DNA from: Streptomyces sp. NBC_01276
GTDB lineage: Bacteria > Actinomycetota > Actinomycetes > Streptomycetales > Streptomycetaceae
NCBI RefSeq assembly: GCF_041435355.1
Contig: NZ_CP108442.1
Span: forward strand, 3,286,001 to 3,350,000
DNA: 64,000 bases
Direction of reading: 5' to 3'
Shown: positions 1 to 9,463 of the stretch, piece after piece
Layout of the letters: each line of letters opens with the position of its first letter
Numbering within the stretch: the stretch's first letter is position 1
The notes under the pieces: generated by a model
The model's database searches: none
What the model saw: the letters and a program-made list of their open reading frames with translations, nothing else
Told to the model about the DNA's origin: nothing
Program-made: the position numbers and the translations under genes

Positions 1-1
1 C

Positions 2-385
2 CGCAACTGCGGGGCTCCCGAGGCCGTGAACTTCGCCGTCCGGGCCCACGTCGGCGTGCTCGTCGTGATGCGGTTCCACCGCCTCGACGGCCCCTTCTGC
101 CGCCGGTGCGGGCGCGCCCTGGTGCGGATCATGACCACCAAGACGCTGTTCCAGGGCTGGTGGAGCCCCCTGTCCCTGGTGCTGTTCACGCCCTTCACCC
201 TGTTCTGGAACCTGATCGCCGCGACCAAGTTCGCCAAGCTCGAACCGTCGGAGCCGGCCCCCGGCCGTCAGCAGCTCGACGAGGGTCCGCCGGTGCACGC
301 GCGCCCGCTGGCGTACGTGGCGATCGTGCCGCTGCTCTGGGCGGTCTGGGTGATCACGCACATCATCGCGGACGTCAGCGGCTGA
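2..385 (+). CDS. Membrane protein with zinc-ribbon-like cysteines, 5'-truncated
   Basis: The reading frame is open from the left edge, so the true start lies outside the window. The visible 127 residues contain a cysteine pattern (NCGAP, then FCRRCG) that looks like a small zinc ribbon, followed by two hydrophobic stretches (about WSPLSLVLFTPFTLFWNLIA and a C-terminal YVAIVPLLWAVWVITHII), so the protein is probably anchored in the membrane with a short cytoplasmic zinc-binding part. An internal GTG at 26 could be a start but would split the first cysteine off. No specific function can be given. It is followed after about 160 bp by an SDR gene on the same strand. Confidence 0.6.
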   Translation, partial: RNCGAPEAVNFAVRAHVGVLVVMRFHRLDGPFCRRCGRALVRIMTTKTLFQGWWSPLSLVLFTPFTLFWNLIAATKFAKLEPSEPAPGRQQLDEGPPVHARPLAYVAIVPLLWAVWVITHIIADVSG

Positions 386-493
386 CCTCCGGGGCGGCGG
401 CGCCGGGCCGGGTCCACCGTCCCGGGACCGCCGCCCCTTCCCCCGCCGCCCTTCCCCCGCCACCCCTTCACAACCCCGCCCCGCACCCCTACC

Positions 494-508
494 CTGACGC
501 CCCGTCAG
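494..508. promoter_or_regulatory. Perfect CTGACGnnnCGTCAG palindrome (operator 1)
   Basis: The sequence is CTGACGCCCCGTCAG, a perfect 6-3-6 palindrome 35 bp upstream of the SDR start codon. The same palindrome recurs at seven other promoters in the window, all in front of lipid- or F420-linked enzymes. It has the size and symmetry of a TetR-family operator. The regulator is inferred, not shown. Confidence 0.7.
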
Positions 509-543
509 ATCCATTGCCGGATCCAGCCGCCAGGGGGCGCGCC

Positions 544-1329
544 ATGCTGCTGCGAGGGAAGACCGTCATCGTCTCCGGGGTCGGAGCCGGACTCGGGCAC
601 CAGGTGGCCGCGGCCGTGGTCCGCGACGGCGGCAACGCCGTGCTCGGGGCGCGGACCGAGGCCAATCTGGCCAAGTCCGCCGCCGAGATCGACCCCGACG
701 GCGCCCACACCGCCCACCGGCCGACCGACATCACCGACGAGGCCCAGTGCCGGGCCCTGGCCGAGCTGGCCGTCGAGCGGTTCGGCGGGGTCGACGCCGT
801 CGTGCACGTCGCCGCCTGGGACGCGTACTTCGGGGGCCTCCAGGACGCCGACTTCGGGACCTGGCAGCAGATCCTCGACGTCAACCTGCTCGGCACCCTG
901 CGCATGACCCGCGCCTGCCTGCCCGCCCTCAAGGCCGCGGGCGGCGGCTCCGTCGTCATCATCGGCACCCAGTCCGCGGTGGCCGCCCCCAACGAGGTGC
1001 GCCAGGCCGCCTACGCCGCCTCCAAGGGGGCGCTGACCTCCGCCATGTACTCCCTCGCCCGCGAGCTCGGACCGGACCGGATCCGCGTCAACACCGTGCT
1101 GCCCGGCTGGATGTGGGGCCCGCCCGTCCAGGCCTTCGTCACCTTCACCGCCCACACCGAGAACGTCCCGGAGGCAGAGGTCCACGCCCGCCTCACCGAG
1201 CGGATGGCGCTGCCCGACCTCGCCACCGACGGGGACGTCGCCGACGCCGCCGTCTTCCTCGCCAGCGACCGGGCCCGGGCGATAACCGGCCAGTCCCTGC
1301 TGGTCAACGCCGGTGAGCTGATGCGATGA
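544..1329 (+). CDS. SDR family oxidoreductase
   Basis: A 261-residue NAD(P)-dependent short-chain dehydrogenase/reductase. The Rossmann glycine motif GVGAGLG lies at residues 12-18 (with Ser where many members have Thr), and the catalytic Tyr157 and Lys161 are in YAASK; the C-terminal half has the usual NTVLPGW and [10 protein letters not shown] segments. The ATG at 544 follows CAGGGGG and fits the family's normal N-terminus, although the frame is open further upstream. The palindrome 35 bp upstream places it in the inferred CTGACGnnnCGTCAG regulon, so it probably oxidises or reduces a hydroxy/keto intermediate of the same pathway as the luciferase-like and acyl-CoA enzymes downstream. The substrate is unknown. 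Confidence 0.9.
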   Translation: MLLRGKTVIVSGVGAGLGHQVAAAVVRDGGNAVLGARTEANLAKSAAEIDPDGAHTAHRPTDITDEAQCRALAELAVERFGGVDAVVHVAAWDAYFGGLQDADFGTWQQILDVNLLGTLRMTRACLPALKAAGGGSVVIIGTQSAVAAPNEVRQAAYAASKGALTSAMYSLARELGPDRIRVNTVLPGWMWGPPVQAFVTFTAHTENVPEAEVHARLTERMALPDLATDGDVADAAVFLASDRARAITGQSLLVNAGELMR

Positions 1330-1369
1330 GGCCCTCCACTGGGTACCGGCAGACTCGTATGCTCGCCGT

Positions 1370-3946
1370 ATGACCACTCCGAGCGACGCTCCCACCGACA
1401 ACGCCATGCGCCGCGCGCTCCGGCGGGCCCGCGACGGCGTCGCGCTGGACGCGACCGAGGCCGCCGTACTCCTGCGGGCGCGCGGCGAGGCCCTCAAGGA
1501 CCTCGCCGCCTCCGCCGCCCGCGTCCGGGACTCCGGGCTCGCCGCCGCCGGGCGCCCCGGCGTGATCACGTACTCGCGCAAGGTCTTCATCCCCCTCACC
1601 CGCCTGTGCCGCGACAAGTGCCACTACTGCACCTTCGTGACGGTGCCCGGCAAGCTCCGCAAGGCCGGGCACGGCATGTACCTCTCCCCCGACGAGGTCC
1701 TCGACATCGCCCGCCAGGGCGCGGCGATGGGCTGCAAGGAAGCCCTGTTCACCCTCGGCGACCGCCCGGAGGAGCGCTGGCCCGAGGCCCGCGAGTGGCT
1801 GGACGCGCACGGCTACGACGACACCCTCGCCTACGTACGGGCCATGGCGATCCGGGTACTGGAGGAGACGGGCCTGCTGCCCCACCTCAACCCGGGCGTG
1901 CTGTCGTGGGCGGAGCTCCAGCGCCTCAAGCCCGTCGCCCCGTCCATGGGCATGATGCTGGAGACCACCGCCACCCGCCTGTGGTCCGAGCCCGGCGGCC
2001 CGCACCACGGCTCCCCCGACAAGGAGCCCGCCGTGCGGCTGCGGGTCCTGGAGGACGCGGGCCGCTCCAACGTGCCCTTCACCACCGGGGTGCTCATCGG
2101 CATCGGCGAGTCCTACGAGGAGCGCGCCGAGGCCTTCTTCGAGCTGCGCCGGATCCAGCGCAGCTACCACGGCATCCAGGAAGTCATCGTCCAGAACTTC
2201 CGCGCCAAGCCGGACACGGCCATGCGCGGCATGCCGGACGCCGAGCTGGAGGAGCTGGCCGCCGCCATCGCCGTGGCCCGGCACATCCTGGGCCCGAGCG
2301 CCCGCATCCAGGCCCCGCCGAACCTGGTCGACGCCGAGTACGCCCTGCTGATCGGCGCCGGGATCGACGACTGGGGCGGGGTCTCCCCGCTGACCCCGGA
2401 CCACGTCAACCCGGAGCGGCCCTGGCCGCACATCGAGGAGCTCGCGGAGCGCACCGCCGCCGCCGGCTTCGAGCTGCGCGAACGGCTCACGATCTACCCG
2501 GAGTTCCTCGGGCGCGGGGAGCCGTGGCTGGACCCCCGGCTGCTGCCGCACGTGCGCGCGCTGGCCGACCCGCAGACGGGTCTGGCCGACGCGGCCGCGA
2601 CGGTGGAGGGCCGGCCGTGGCAGGAGCCCGACGAGGGCTTCGCCGCGTACGGGCGCACCGACCTGCACACCGCCATCGACACCGAGGGCCGTACCGGGGA
2701 CCGCCGCGAGGACTTCGACCACGTCTACGGCGACTGGGAGGCCCTGCGCGAGGCCGCGGCCCCCGGCATGGTCCCCGAGCGCATCGACACCGACGTACGG
2801 GCGGCCCTGGCGCAGGCCGCCGACGACCCGACGCGGCTCACCGACGCGCAGGCCCTCGCCCTGCTGCACGCGGACGGCCCGGCGCTGGACGCGCTGTGCC
2901 GGATCGCGGACGAGCTGCGCGCCGCGGTGGTGGGCGACGAGGTCACCTACATCGTCACGCGGAACATCAACTTCACCAACGTCTGCTACACCGGCTGCCG
3001 CTTCTGCGCCTTCGCGCAGCGCCGTACGGACGCCGACGCCTACACCCTCTCCCTGGACCAGGTCGCCGACCGGGCCGCGCAGGCCTGGGACGTGGGCGCC
3101 GTCGAGGTGTGCATGCAGGGCGGCATCCACCCCGACCTGCCCGGGACCGCCTACTTCGACATCGCGCGCGCGGTGAAGGAGCGGGTCCCCGGCATGCACG
3201 TGCACGCCTTCTCCCCGATGGAGGTCGTCAACGGCGCCACCCGGACGGGGATGTCCGTACGGGACTGGCTCACGGCCGCCAAGGAGGCCGGGCTGGACTC
3301 GATCCCGGGCACGGCGGCCGAGATCCTGGACGACGAGGTCCGCTGGGTCCTGACCAAGGGGAAGCTGCCGACGGCGGACTGGATCGATGTGGTCACCACC
3401 GCGCACGAGCTCGGCATCCGGTCCTCGTCCACCATGATGTACGGCCACGTGGACCAGCCCCGGCACTGGCTGGGGCACCTGCGCACCCTGGCCCGGATCC
3501 AGGAGCGGACCGGCGGCTTCACGGAGTTCGTGACGCTCCCCTTCATCCACACCAACGCCCCGGTGTACCTGGCGGGCATCGCCCGGCCCGGCCCGACGGT
3601 CCGGGACAACCGGGCGGTCACGGCGATGGCCCGGCTGCTGCTGCACCCGCACATCACCAACATCCAGACCAGCTGGGTGAAGCTGGGGGCGGAGGGCGCG
3701 GCCGAGATGCTCCGCTCCGGGGCGAACGACCTGGGCGGCACGCTGATGGAGGAGACGATCTCCCGGATGGCGGGGTCGGGTTACGGCTCGTACAAGTCCG
3801 TCCGGGACCTGATCGCGGTCGCGGAGGCGGCGGGCCGGCCCGCGAAGGCCCGTACGACGCTGTACGGGGAGGTCCCGCGGGAACGGCAGGAGGCGGCGCG
3901 CGCCTCGGACGGCCACCTGCCGGAGCTGCTGCCGGTACTGGACTGA
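1370..3946 (+). CDS. fbiC: Bifunctional FO synthase (CofG/CofH), F420 biosynthesis
   Basis: This 858-residue cytoplasmic enzyme makes FO (7,8-didemethyl-8-hydroxy-5-deazariboflavin), the chromophore of coenzyme F420, from tyrosine and a ribityl-uracil. It has two radical-SAM modules in tandem, as in actinobacterial FbiC: the CofG half with cysteines 80, 84 and 87 (CRDKCHYC) and the CofH half with cysteines 539, 543 and 546 (CYTGCRFC), each expected to bind a 4Fe-4S cluster. Length and domain order match the family. The ATG at 1370 gives the expected N-terminus. It sits 40 bp after the SDR and ends in a strong convergent terminator. Its presence fits the several probable F420-dependent enzymes encoded in this window (7613, 19880, 21911, 54580). 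Confidence 0.97.
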   Translation: MTTPSDAPTDNAMRRALRRARDGVALDATEAAVLLRARGEALKDLAASAARVRDSGLAAAGRPGVITYSRKVFIPLTRLCRDKCHYCTFVTVPGKLRKAGHGMYLSPDEVLDIARQGAAMGCKEALFTLGDRPEERWPEAREWLDAHGYDDTLAYVRAMAIRVLEETGLLPHLNPGVLSWAELQRLKPVAPSMGMMLETTATRLWSEPGGPHHGSPDKEPAVRLRVLEDAGRSNVPFTTGVLIGIGESYEERAEAFFELRRIQRSYHGIQEVIVQNFRAKPDTAMRGMPDAELEELAAAIAVARHILGPSARIQAPPNLVDAEYALLIGAGIDDWGGVSPLTPDHVNPERPWPHIEELAERTAAAGFELRERLTIYPEFLGRGEPWLDPRLLPHVRALADPQTGLADAAATVEGRPWQEPDEGFAAYGRTDLHTAIDTEGRTGDRREDFDHVYGDWEALREAAAPGMVPERIDTDVRAALAQAADDPTRLTDAQALALLHADGPALDALCRIADELRAAVVGDEVTYIVTRNINFTNVCYTGCRFCAFAQRRTDADAYTLSLDQVADRAAQAWDVGAVEVCMQGGIHPDLPGTAYFDIARAVKERVPGMHVHAFSPMEVVNGATRTGMSVRDWLTAAKEAGLDSIPGTAAEILDDEVRWVLTKGKLPTADWIDVVTTAHELGIRSSSTMMYGHVDQPRHWLGHLRTLARIQERTGGFTEFVTLPFIHTNAPVYLAGIARPGPTVRDNRAVTAMARLLLHPHITNIQTSWVKLGAEGAAEMLRSGANDLGGTLMEETISRMAGSGYGSYKSVRDLIAVAEAAGRPAKARTTLYGEVPRERQEAARASDGHLPELLPVLD

Positions 3947-3960
3947 GCGGGAACGCGGGA

Positions 3961-3988
3961 GCCCGGCCGGTGTGGCGTCCGGCCGGGC
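3961..3988. terminator. Bidirectional hairpin terminator between convergent genes
   Basis: A perfect 10-bp stem (GCCCGGCCGG at 3961-3970 with CCGGCCGGGC at 3979-3988) around an 8-nt loop lies between the ends of fbiC and the convergent phosphatase gene. There is no T-run, as is usual in Streptomyces. Confidence 0.75.
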
Positions 3989-4010
3989 CCGTGTTCCGCG
4001 GCGGCGGGGA

Positions 4011-5105
4011 TCAGCCGACGAGGAGGTCCTTCCTGAGCTGCTTCAGCTCGCGGGCGTCGATGCCGAGGCCGTCCTTGAGGTAGCGGTCGAAGGAGCCGTA
4101 CCTGGCCTTGACCTCGTCGTAGCCGGAGTTGAGGTACTCGGGGCGCACGTCGAGCATCGGCTTGTACACGGCGGCCTGCGGGGCGGGCAGGTGCGAGAGG
4201 ACGGCGTCGTTGGCGGCCTTGCGGTAGTCGTTGCTGGCCAGGTAGTCGGCCATGACCGTCTCCTGCGGGACGCCGAGGGCGGTCAGCAGGGTGGCGTTCG
4301 CCCAGCCCGTGCGGTCCTTGCCGGCGGTGCAGTGGAAGAGGACGGAGCGGCTGCGGTCCTTCTCGATCCCTTCGAAGACCCGCGCGTAGGCCTTCTTGCC
4401 GCCGTCGCCGCCGACCATGGCCTTCTCGGCGTCGACCATGGCCTTGACGGCCTCGTCGGGGGTCTTCGGCAGGGTCTGGAAGGAACCGGAGCCGGCGAAG
4501 ACGTCGGCGACGACGTAGGCGGCGCCCGCCGGGACCTTGTCGGCGTCCTTGGTGCGCTCGTCCTGCATGCGCAGGTCGAAGACCGTCCTGACGCGCAGCC
4601 GCTGGAGCTTGGCCAGGTCGTTCGCGGTGAGCTTGTTCAGGGCGTCGGAGCGGTAGATCTCGCCCATCTTGACCCACTGGCCGCTCGCGGTGCGGTAGCC
4701 GCCCGCGTCGCGGAAGTTGACCGTGCCCTCCAGCTTGACCAGCCGGTCGGCCAGGCGCAGGCCCTCGCCGCGCTCCGGCCGGAAGTCGAACCACTGGCGG
4801 TCGGCGGCGGGCAGGCCCTTGACCACGGCGCGGCCCTGGGCGCCGCCCTGGGCGACGACCTTGCCGTTGGCCTTGATCTCGACGCGCCCGGTGCCCTTGG
4901 CGCTCCACGCGAGGGTGTACGAGCCGTCGGCTCCGGCGGTGACCGTGGCCTCGGTGAAGGGGATGCCGGAGCGGCCCTGATGGCCGTTGTTCCAGGGGAG
5001 CTCCCAGCCGGCGGCGGTGGCGGCGGGGGCCGCGACCAGCGAGGCGGTGAGTGCGGAGGCGACGACGGTCGCGGCGAGGAGTGCCTTCGGGAGTGCCTTC
5101 TTCAT
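4011..5105 (-). CDS. Secreted tyrosine-protein phosphatase (PF13350-like)
   Basis: The 364-residue product starts MKKALPKALLAATVVASALT..., a clear Sec signal peptide with an AxA-type cleavage site near residue 32. The mature protein has a beta-rich N-terminal section and then a phosphatase domain opening with LEGTVNFRDAGGYRT. The active-site loop is HCTAGKDRT with nucleophile Cys259 and Arg265, the form found in the bacterial/fungal Y_phosphatase3 family. It should dephosphorylate phosphotyrosine or a phosphoester outside the cell. The start is chosen at the signal peptide; the upstream open frame is GC bias. It is convergent with fbiC and divergent from the gene at 5328. Confidence 0.9.
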   Translation of the reverse strand: MKKALPKALLAATVVASALTASLVAAPAATAAGWELPWNNGHQGRSGIPFTEATVTAGADGSYTLAWSAKGTGRVEIKANGKVVAQGGAQGRAVVKGLPAADRQWFDFRPERGEGLRLADRLVKLEGTVNFRDAGGYRTASGQWVKMGEIYRSDALNKLTANDLAKLQRLRVRTVFDLRMQDERTKDADKVPAGAAYVVADVFAGSGSFQTLPKTPDEAVKAMVDAEKAMVGGDGGKKAYARVFEGIEKDRSRSVLFHCTAGKDRTGWANATLLTALGVPQETVMADYLASNDYRKAANDAVLSHLPAPQAAVYKPMLDVRPEYLNSGYDEVKARYGSFDRYLKDGLGIDARELKQLRKDLLVG

Positions 5106-5327
5106 GGCTACGAGGCTCTGGGCGGGCGGAGAACGCCGCGTGAACGAGGCATGGCCGGAACCGGCCGACTGGAAGGCAAGTGGCAAAACGTGCCATGCGC
5201 CAGGGTGGCGGCTGGAACCGTTCGCGATTCGGCCGTTCTCCGCCCACTTGGCGGCGAGGTGCCGAAGGCCTTCCGGATTCGGCCGGACCCGTCCACTACA
5301 GTGCCCGGGAGCCTGGGGGGAAACGAC

Positions 5328-6797
5328 ATGGACACGACCATCACAGCGGGCACGACGGCCACGCCCGAGCCCACGCACGCGCCCGAAGGCCGGACTCCAC
5401 CGGCTCCCGCGACTTCCGCGGCTCCACCGGCGGCCGTGACTCCACCGGCTCCACCGGCTCCACCGGCTCCACCGGCTCCACCGGCTCCCCTGGCTCCACC
5501 GGCTGCCATGACTCCACCGACCCCCGTGGCTCCACCGGCTCCACCAACTCCCGCTGCTCCACCGGCTTCCGCCGCTCCCGTGGCTCCACCGGTTCCAGCG
5601 GCTCCCGTGGCCCCACCGGTTCCGTCGACCCCCGCCCCCATGGCCCCACCGGCCTCGGTGGCTCCCACCGCCCCCGCGGCGCTGTGGGGCCGGGCCGAGC
5701 AACAGGACTTCCGCAGCCGGGTGCGCGGCACCCTCCTCGGCTCCGCCCTCGGCGACGCCCTCGGCGCACCGCTCGCCGGACTCTCCCTCCACGCCGTCCA
5801 CGAGGCCCACGGCCCGGCGGGCCTCACCGCCCCGGTCCCCGCCCACGGCCGCCGCAGCGCCGTCACCGCCGCCACCCAGCTGACCCTGTTCACGGTGGAC
5901 GGCCTGATCCGCGCCCACGTCCGCCGGGACACCGGCGCCTGGCACCCGCCGACCGACGTCCAGCGCGCCTACCGCCGCTGGGCCGCGACCCAGCACGACT
6001 GGGGCCCCGACGAGCGCCGCGAGGACAACGGCTGGCTCGCCAACGAGGAATGGCTCTACGCCCGGCGCGCCCCCGAACGGGCCTGCCTGACCGGCTTCGC
6101 CGACGACACCCTCGCCACCCTGGACACGCCGAAGAACCCCACCGCACGGGACGCCGCCGCCACCGTCCGCTCGGCCCCCTTCGGGCTGCTGGTCGGCTGG
6201 GAATCCGCCCTGGTGCTGCAACTGGCCGTCGAATGCGCCGTCCAGAGCCACGGCCACCCCACCGCGTACCTCTCGGCAGGGACCTTCGCCGTGATCGTCC
6301 ACGGCCTGACCCGGGGCGAGTCCCTGGACACCGCCCTCCGGCGCGCCCTCGCCCTGCTCGCCGCCCTCCCCGGCCACCAGCCCGTCACCGACGCCCTCCG
6401 GCGCGCGGTCGCCGCCGTCACCCGGGGCGCGCCCGGCCCCGCCGCCGTCGAGGCCCTCACCCCGGGGGACGGACGCGGGGGCCCCGGCGCCGAGGACGCC
6501 CTCGCCGTCGCCGTCTACTGCGCCCTGGTCGCCGAGGACGTCCCGCACGGGCTGCGCCTCGCCGTGAACCACGGCGGCGACTCCGCCGCCACCGGCTCCC
6601 TGTGCGGGGCCCTCCTCGGCGCCCTGCACGGCGAGACGGCCCTCCCGGCCGCCTGGCTGGCCGCACTGGAGGGCCGGGCCACACTGCTGGAACTCGCCGA
6701 CGACTTCGCCCTGGAGATGACCCAGGGCCCCGCCCTGCACGGCCCCTCGGTCTCCGCCCCCGGCTGGCTCGCCCGCTACCCGGTCCCGACGGCCTGA
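5328..6797 (+). CDS. ADP-ribosylglycohydrolase-like protein with Pro/Ala-rich N-terminus and altered metal site
   Basis: A 489-residue protein. Residues 1-125 are low-complexity Pro/Ala (APPAPPAP repeats), encoded by a 9-bp DNA repeat. From about residue 130 a DraG/ARH fold begins with RGTLLGSALGDALGAP. In active members a TDDT motif and a GGDTD motif bind two Mg ions; here they read T180-A-A-T183 and GGD418-S-A420-A, so three metal-ligand aspartates are missing. It may therefore bind ADP-ribose without hydrolysing it, or use another chemistry. The ATG at 5328 follows GGGGGAAACGAC. Its end overlaps the convergent SMI1/KNR4 gene by 22 bp. Confidence 0.8.
   Translation: MDTTITAGTTATPEPTHAPEGRTPPAPATSAAPPAAVTPPAPPAPPAPPAPPAPLAPPAAMTPPTPVAPPAPPTPAAPPASAAPVAPPVPAAPVAPPVPSTPAPMAPPASVAPTAPAALWGRAEQQDFRSRVRGTLLGSALGDALGAPLAGLSLHAVHEAHGPAGLTAPVPAHGRRSAVTAATQLTLFTVDGLIRAHVRRDTGAWHPPTDVQRAYRRWAATQHDWGPDERREDNGWLANEEWLYARRAPERACLTGFADDTLATLDTPKNPTARDAAATVRSAPFGLLVGWESALVLQLAVECAVQSHGHPTAYLSAGTFAVIVHGLTRGESLDTALRRALALLAALPGHQPVTDALRRAVAAVTRGAPGPAAVEALTPGDGRGGPGAEDALAVAVYCALVAEDVPHGLRLAVNHGGDSAATGSLCGALLGALHGETALPAAWLAALEGRATLLELADDFALEMTQGPALHGPSVSAPGWLARYPVPTA
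5441..5488 (+). repeat. Tandem 9-bp repeat encoding Ala-Pro-Pro
   Basis: The 9-mer TCCACCGGC is repeated about five times without error and continues in degenerate form to about 5660. It encodes the proline-rich linker of the ADP-ribosylglycohydrolase-like protein and is a likely site of slippage. Confidence 0.8.
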
Positions 6798-7381
6798 ACC
6801 CCGGATCCCCCCTGGCCCCAGCCGGCCGGCAGCAGGTCCCACGACCCGTGGCGCAGCCAATCGTCGAAGGTCGCCGGGTGGCCGCCGCCGGGGTGGTCGG
6901 GGGAAAGCGGCACGATCAGGTCGCAGGTGGCCCGGCCGTCCCACCACACCGTGCCGGCCAGCGGACCGGTGATCGCGAGCCGCGTGGAGAAGCCGCAGCC
7001 GTTGTCCTGGAGGACCACCGAGCCCACGGTCTTCGCGTCCTGGAAGACCTCGTACTCCCGGTCCCACGCCTGCCAGGCCTCCCCGAAGGCCCGCTCGTCG
7101 GCGAAGTCCTCCGGCAGGGGCTCGCGCCCGTCCAGGTCCGCCGTCGCGTCCACGTACGAGTCCGGGTGCGGGAACGGCAGCCGCAGCAGCTCCGCCGGCG
7201 CCGGGCCGTCGGCGCCCCAGACCCAGCCCCGTTCGTCACGGAAGGGCGGGTACACCCACCGCGGGTGCTCGGCCTCCTTCAGGTACGCGCGGTACGCGGC
7301 GGGGAAGGACACACCGAGCTCGCGCTCGGCCAGGGCCAGCTCGGCCTCGGTCAACGGCGTGGACACGACGGGATGCTGCAT
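6776..7381 (-). CDS. SMI1/KNR4 family protein
   Basis: A 201-residue soluble protein beginning MQHPVVSTPLTEAELALAERELGVSFPAAYRAYL, the typical SMI1/KNR4 (SUKH) opening in which two helices precede an aromatic-rich beta sheet. Later WGADGPAP and a long acidic region follow. Family members in bacteria are often immunity proteins to polymorphic toxins or solitary adaptor proteins; no toxin gene is adjacent, so the role is open. It overlaps the 3' end of the convergent ADP-ribosylglycohydrolase-like gene, which may reflect a functional link but could be chance. Confidence 0.75.
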   Translation of the reverse strand: MQHPVVSTPLTEAELALAERELGVSFPAAYRAYLKEAEHPRWVYPPFRDERGWVWGADGPAPAELLRLPFPHPDSYVDATADLDGREPLPEDFADERAFGEAWQAWDREYEVFQDAKTVGSVVLQDNGCGFSTRLAITGPLAGTVWWDGRATCDLIVPLSPDHPGGGHPATFDDWLRHGSWDLLPAGWGQGGSGVQAVGTG

Positions 7382-7460
7382 GGCGGCGAGCCTAGGACCG
7401 GCCCGCCCCGCAGCCCTCCACCGGCCCGCCCCGCACCCGCCCACCTGGCCCCCGCCGCCC

Positions 7461-7495
7461 GGCCCCGGCCCCGGCCCCGGCCCCGGCCCCGGCCC
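7461..7495. repeat. GGCCCC hexanucleotide repeat
   Basis: Nearly six tandem copies of GGCCCC lie in the divergent promoter region between the SMI1/KNR4 gene and the luciferase-like oxidoreductase. Such tracts can form G-quadruplexes on one strand and tend to vary in copy number. Confidence 0.7.
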
Positions 7496-7612
7496 GGAAC
7501 CTCCGCCGGACCGGCCCGGCCGCCCCGCCCGGAACCCGCGCGGCACCCCCTGCCCTCCTGACGCGGAACGCCGTACCTTGGCCCTCCCCACGACTCGGAG
7601 GTGCCCTCGCCC

Positions 7613-8473
7613 ATGCGGATCGCCACGACCGTCTTCCTCACCGACCGCACCATCACCCCCGTCCGCCTCGCCCGCGCCCTGGAGGAGCGCGGCTTCAGCG
7701 GCCTCTACCTTCCCGAGCACACCCACATCCCCGTCAACCGCGCCACCGACGCCCCCATGGGCGGCGAACTCCCCGAGGAGTACGGCCGCACCCTCGACCC
7801 CTTCGTCGCCCTCGGGCAGGCCGCCGCCGTGACCGAACGCCTCCACCTCGGCACCGGCATCACCCTGGTGGCCCAGCACGACCCGATCGGCCTCGCCAAG
7901 CAGGCCGCGACCCTCGACCACCTCAGCGGCGGCCGCGTCACCCTCGGCATCGGTTACGGCTGGAACGTCGAGGAGGCCGCCGACCACGGCGTCGAGTGGC
8001 GCACCCGGCGCGACCGGGTACGCCACCACATGGCCCTGATGCGCGCCCTGTGGTCGCCGCTGCCCACCGCGTACGAGGGCCCGTACGGCTCCGTCCAGGC
8101 CAGCTCCGCCCACCCCAAGCCGGCGACGCCCCCGCGCGAACTCGGCCCCGGCCGGCCCCTGTACGGACCCCGCACCCTGATCGGCGGCTCCGCCGGCCCG
8201 AAGCTCTTCGCCGCCATCGCCGACCACGCCGACGGCTGGCTCCCCATCGGCGGCCGCGGCCTCACCGAATCGGTGCCGGTCCTGCGGCGGGCCTGGGAGG
8301 CCGCCGGACGCGATCCGAAGACCCTCCAGGTCGTCCCGTACGCCGTCCAGCCCACTCCCGGGAAGATGGGCCACTACGCCGAACTCGGCCTGGAGGAGGT
8401 CGTCCTGCAGCTCCCGTCGGCCCCGGAGCCGGAGGTGCTGCGCACGCTCGACGGGTTCGCGCAGTACCTCTGA
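7613..8473 (+). CDS. LLM-class F420-dependent oxidoreductase (TIGR03619-like)
   Basis: A 286-residue TIM-barrel protein of the luciferase-like monooxygenase superfamily. Typical landmarks are the N-terminal IATTVFLTDRTITPVRLARALEERGF, LYLPEHTHIPV, LGTGITLVAQHDP, LDHLSGGRVTLGIGYGWN and the terminal GLEEVVLQLPS. This subgroup generally uses F420 rather than FMN. The ATG at 7613 is preceded by GGAGGTG at a 9-nt distance; an upstream GTG (7601) lies inside that ribosome binding site and is rejected. It is monocistronic with a terminator after it and has no CTGACG palindrome. Confidence 0.9.
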   Translation: MRIATTVFLTDRTITPVRLARALEERGFSGLYLPEHTHIPVNRATDAPMGGELPEEYGRTLDPFVALGQAAAVTERLHLGTGITLVAQHDPIGLAKQAATLDHLSGGRVTLGIGYGWNVEEAADHGVEWRTRRDRVRHHMALMRALWSPLPTAYEGPYGSVQASSAHPKPATPPRELGPGRPLYGPRTLIGGSAGPKLFAAIADHADGWLPIGGRGLTESVPVLRRAWEAAGRDPKTLQVVPYAVQPTPGKMGHYAELGLEEVVLQLPSAPEPEVLRTLDGFAQYL

Positions 8474-8474
8474 G

Positions 8475-8508
8475 GCGGTGGCGCGGAACCGCGGGCGGGT
8501 TCCACCGC
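8475..8508 (+). terminator. Hairpin terminator
   Basis: A stem of GCGGTG...GGAACC paired with GGTTCC...ACCGC directly follows the stop of the luciferase-like gene. No T-run is present. Confidence 0.55.
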
Positions 8509-8593
8509 GTGTCCGGGGGTGCCTCTGCCCGCCGGACCGGCTGGTACTTTGGCGCGTTCCGTCGATCAACTCGCTTTCCCTGGGGGACTTCCC

Positions 8594-9085
8594 GTGCACA
8601 GCTACCTGCGCTTCACCGCCGTCGCCGCCGTCGGTGCCACCGCCGCCCTGACCCTGACCGCCTGCGGCAGCGACAGCGGCAAGGCCGCGGACAAGCAGCC
8701 CTCCGCCGCCGCCTCCGCCCCGGCCGCCGCCACCACCCCCTCGACGGGCGGGACGGGCGGCGCGGGCGGCGCGGCGAAGGCCGGCACCCTGGAAGGAGGC
8801 TGGATCTCCATGCAGAACCCGGCCAAGGGCGTGGTGCTCACGGTCAAGGGCCAGACGGCGTTCGTCGTCGAGGCCGCCACGGGCCTGACCTGCGAGGGCA
8901 CCAGCAACGGCTCGGCCCTCGACCTGAAGTGCCCGACGGGCGCCACCCGTTCGAAGGGCAAGGTCGACTCGGTCGACGCCACCACCCTGAAGGTCACCTG
9001 GGAGGGCCCGGCCGGCACGGACACCTTCCAGCGCAGCGAGCCGGGCAAGCTCCCCTCCCTCCCGGCCCTGCCGACCAAGAAGTAA
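8594..9085 (+). CDS. Lipoprotein of unknown function
   Basis: A 163-residue protein with a short positively charged start (MHSYLRF), a hydrophobic core and the lipobox LTAC, so Cys24 should be lipidated and the protein held on the outer face of the membrane. A Gly/Ala/Thr-rich linker (residues 25-70) leads to a small beta-rich domain with two further cysteines that may pair. The GTG start at 8594 follows TGGGGGA. No family is recognised. Confidence 0.8.
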   Translation: MHSYLRFTAVAAVGATAALTLTACGSDSGKAADKQPSAAASAPAAATTPSTGGTGGAGGAAKAGTLEGGWISMQNPAKGVVLTVKGQTAFVVEAATGLTCEGTSNGSALDLKCPTGATRSKGKVDSVDATTLKVTWEGPAGTDTFQRSEPGKLPSLPALPTKK

Positions 9086-9101
9086 CCGGAAGGCGGCCGG
9101 G

Positions 9102-9374
9102 GTGCCGGGCCAGCGCAAGCGGAAGGCGCAGCAGCGCAGGGAGTCCGAGGCGTGGAGGGCGGCCCGGCAGGACGGCCACTGGGAACGCCTCTTCGCGACC
9201 CAGGACCAGGCGGAGTTCAAGGCGTACGTCCGCGAGCTGCTGCGCGGCGGCGACCTGCGCCCGGAGGACGTCCGGCTGGACATGCTGTGCGGCCGCCTGA
9301 CGCACCCGACGACCCACGTGGTGAGCGTCTGGGTCCGGGCGGACGGAGGTCAGGCCTGCCAGGACGACGTCTAG
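9102..9374 (+). CDS. Hypothetical protein, 90 aa, basic N-terminus
   Basis: A small soluble protein starting at GTG, 16 bp after the lipoprotein stop with GGAAGG upstream, so probably co-transcribed with it. Residues 1-22 are very basic (MPGQRKRKAQQRRESEAWR); the rest is a short acidic/hydrophobic domain with a single conserved-looking LCGRLTHPTTH. No function is recognised. Confidence 0.6.
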   Translation: MPGQRKRKAQQRRESEAWRAARQDGHWERLFATQDQAEFKAYVRELLRGGDLRPEDVRLDMLCGRLTHPTTHVVSVWVRADGGQACQDDV

Positions 9375-9463
9375 GACGACGTCCGCGACGGCCGCGACGG
9401 CCGACCGGCGGCGACTGTGAAAATCGCTGTCCGGTGACCGGAGCACGGTGATAGACATCCGGC

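Noticed and set aside
1304..3916. 870-codon antisense frame over fbiC
   Set aside because: It mirrors the fbiC codon periodicity, contains no recognisable domain and lies opposite a certain gene.
7601..7612. GTG start for the luciferase-like gene at 7601
   Set aside because: The GTG is part of the GGAGGTG ribosome binding site for the ATG at 7613.
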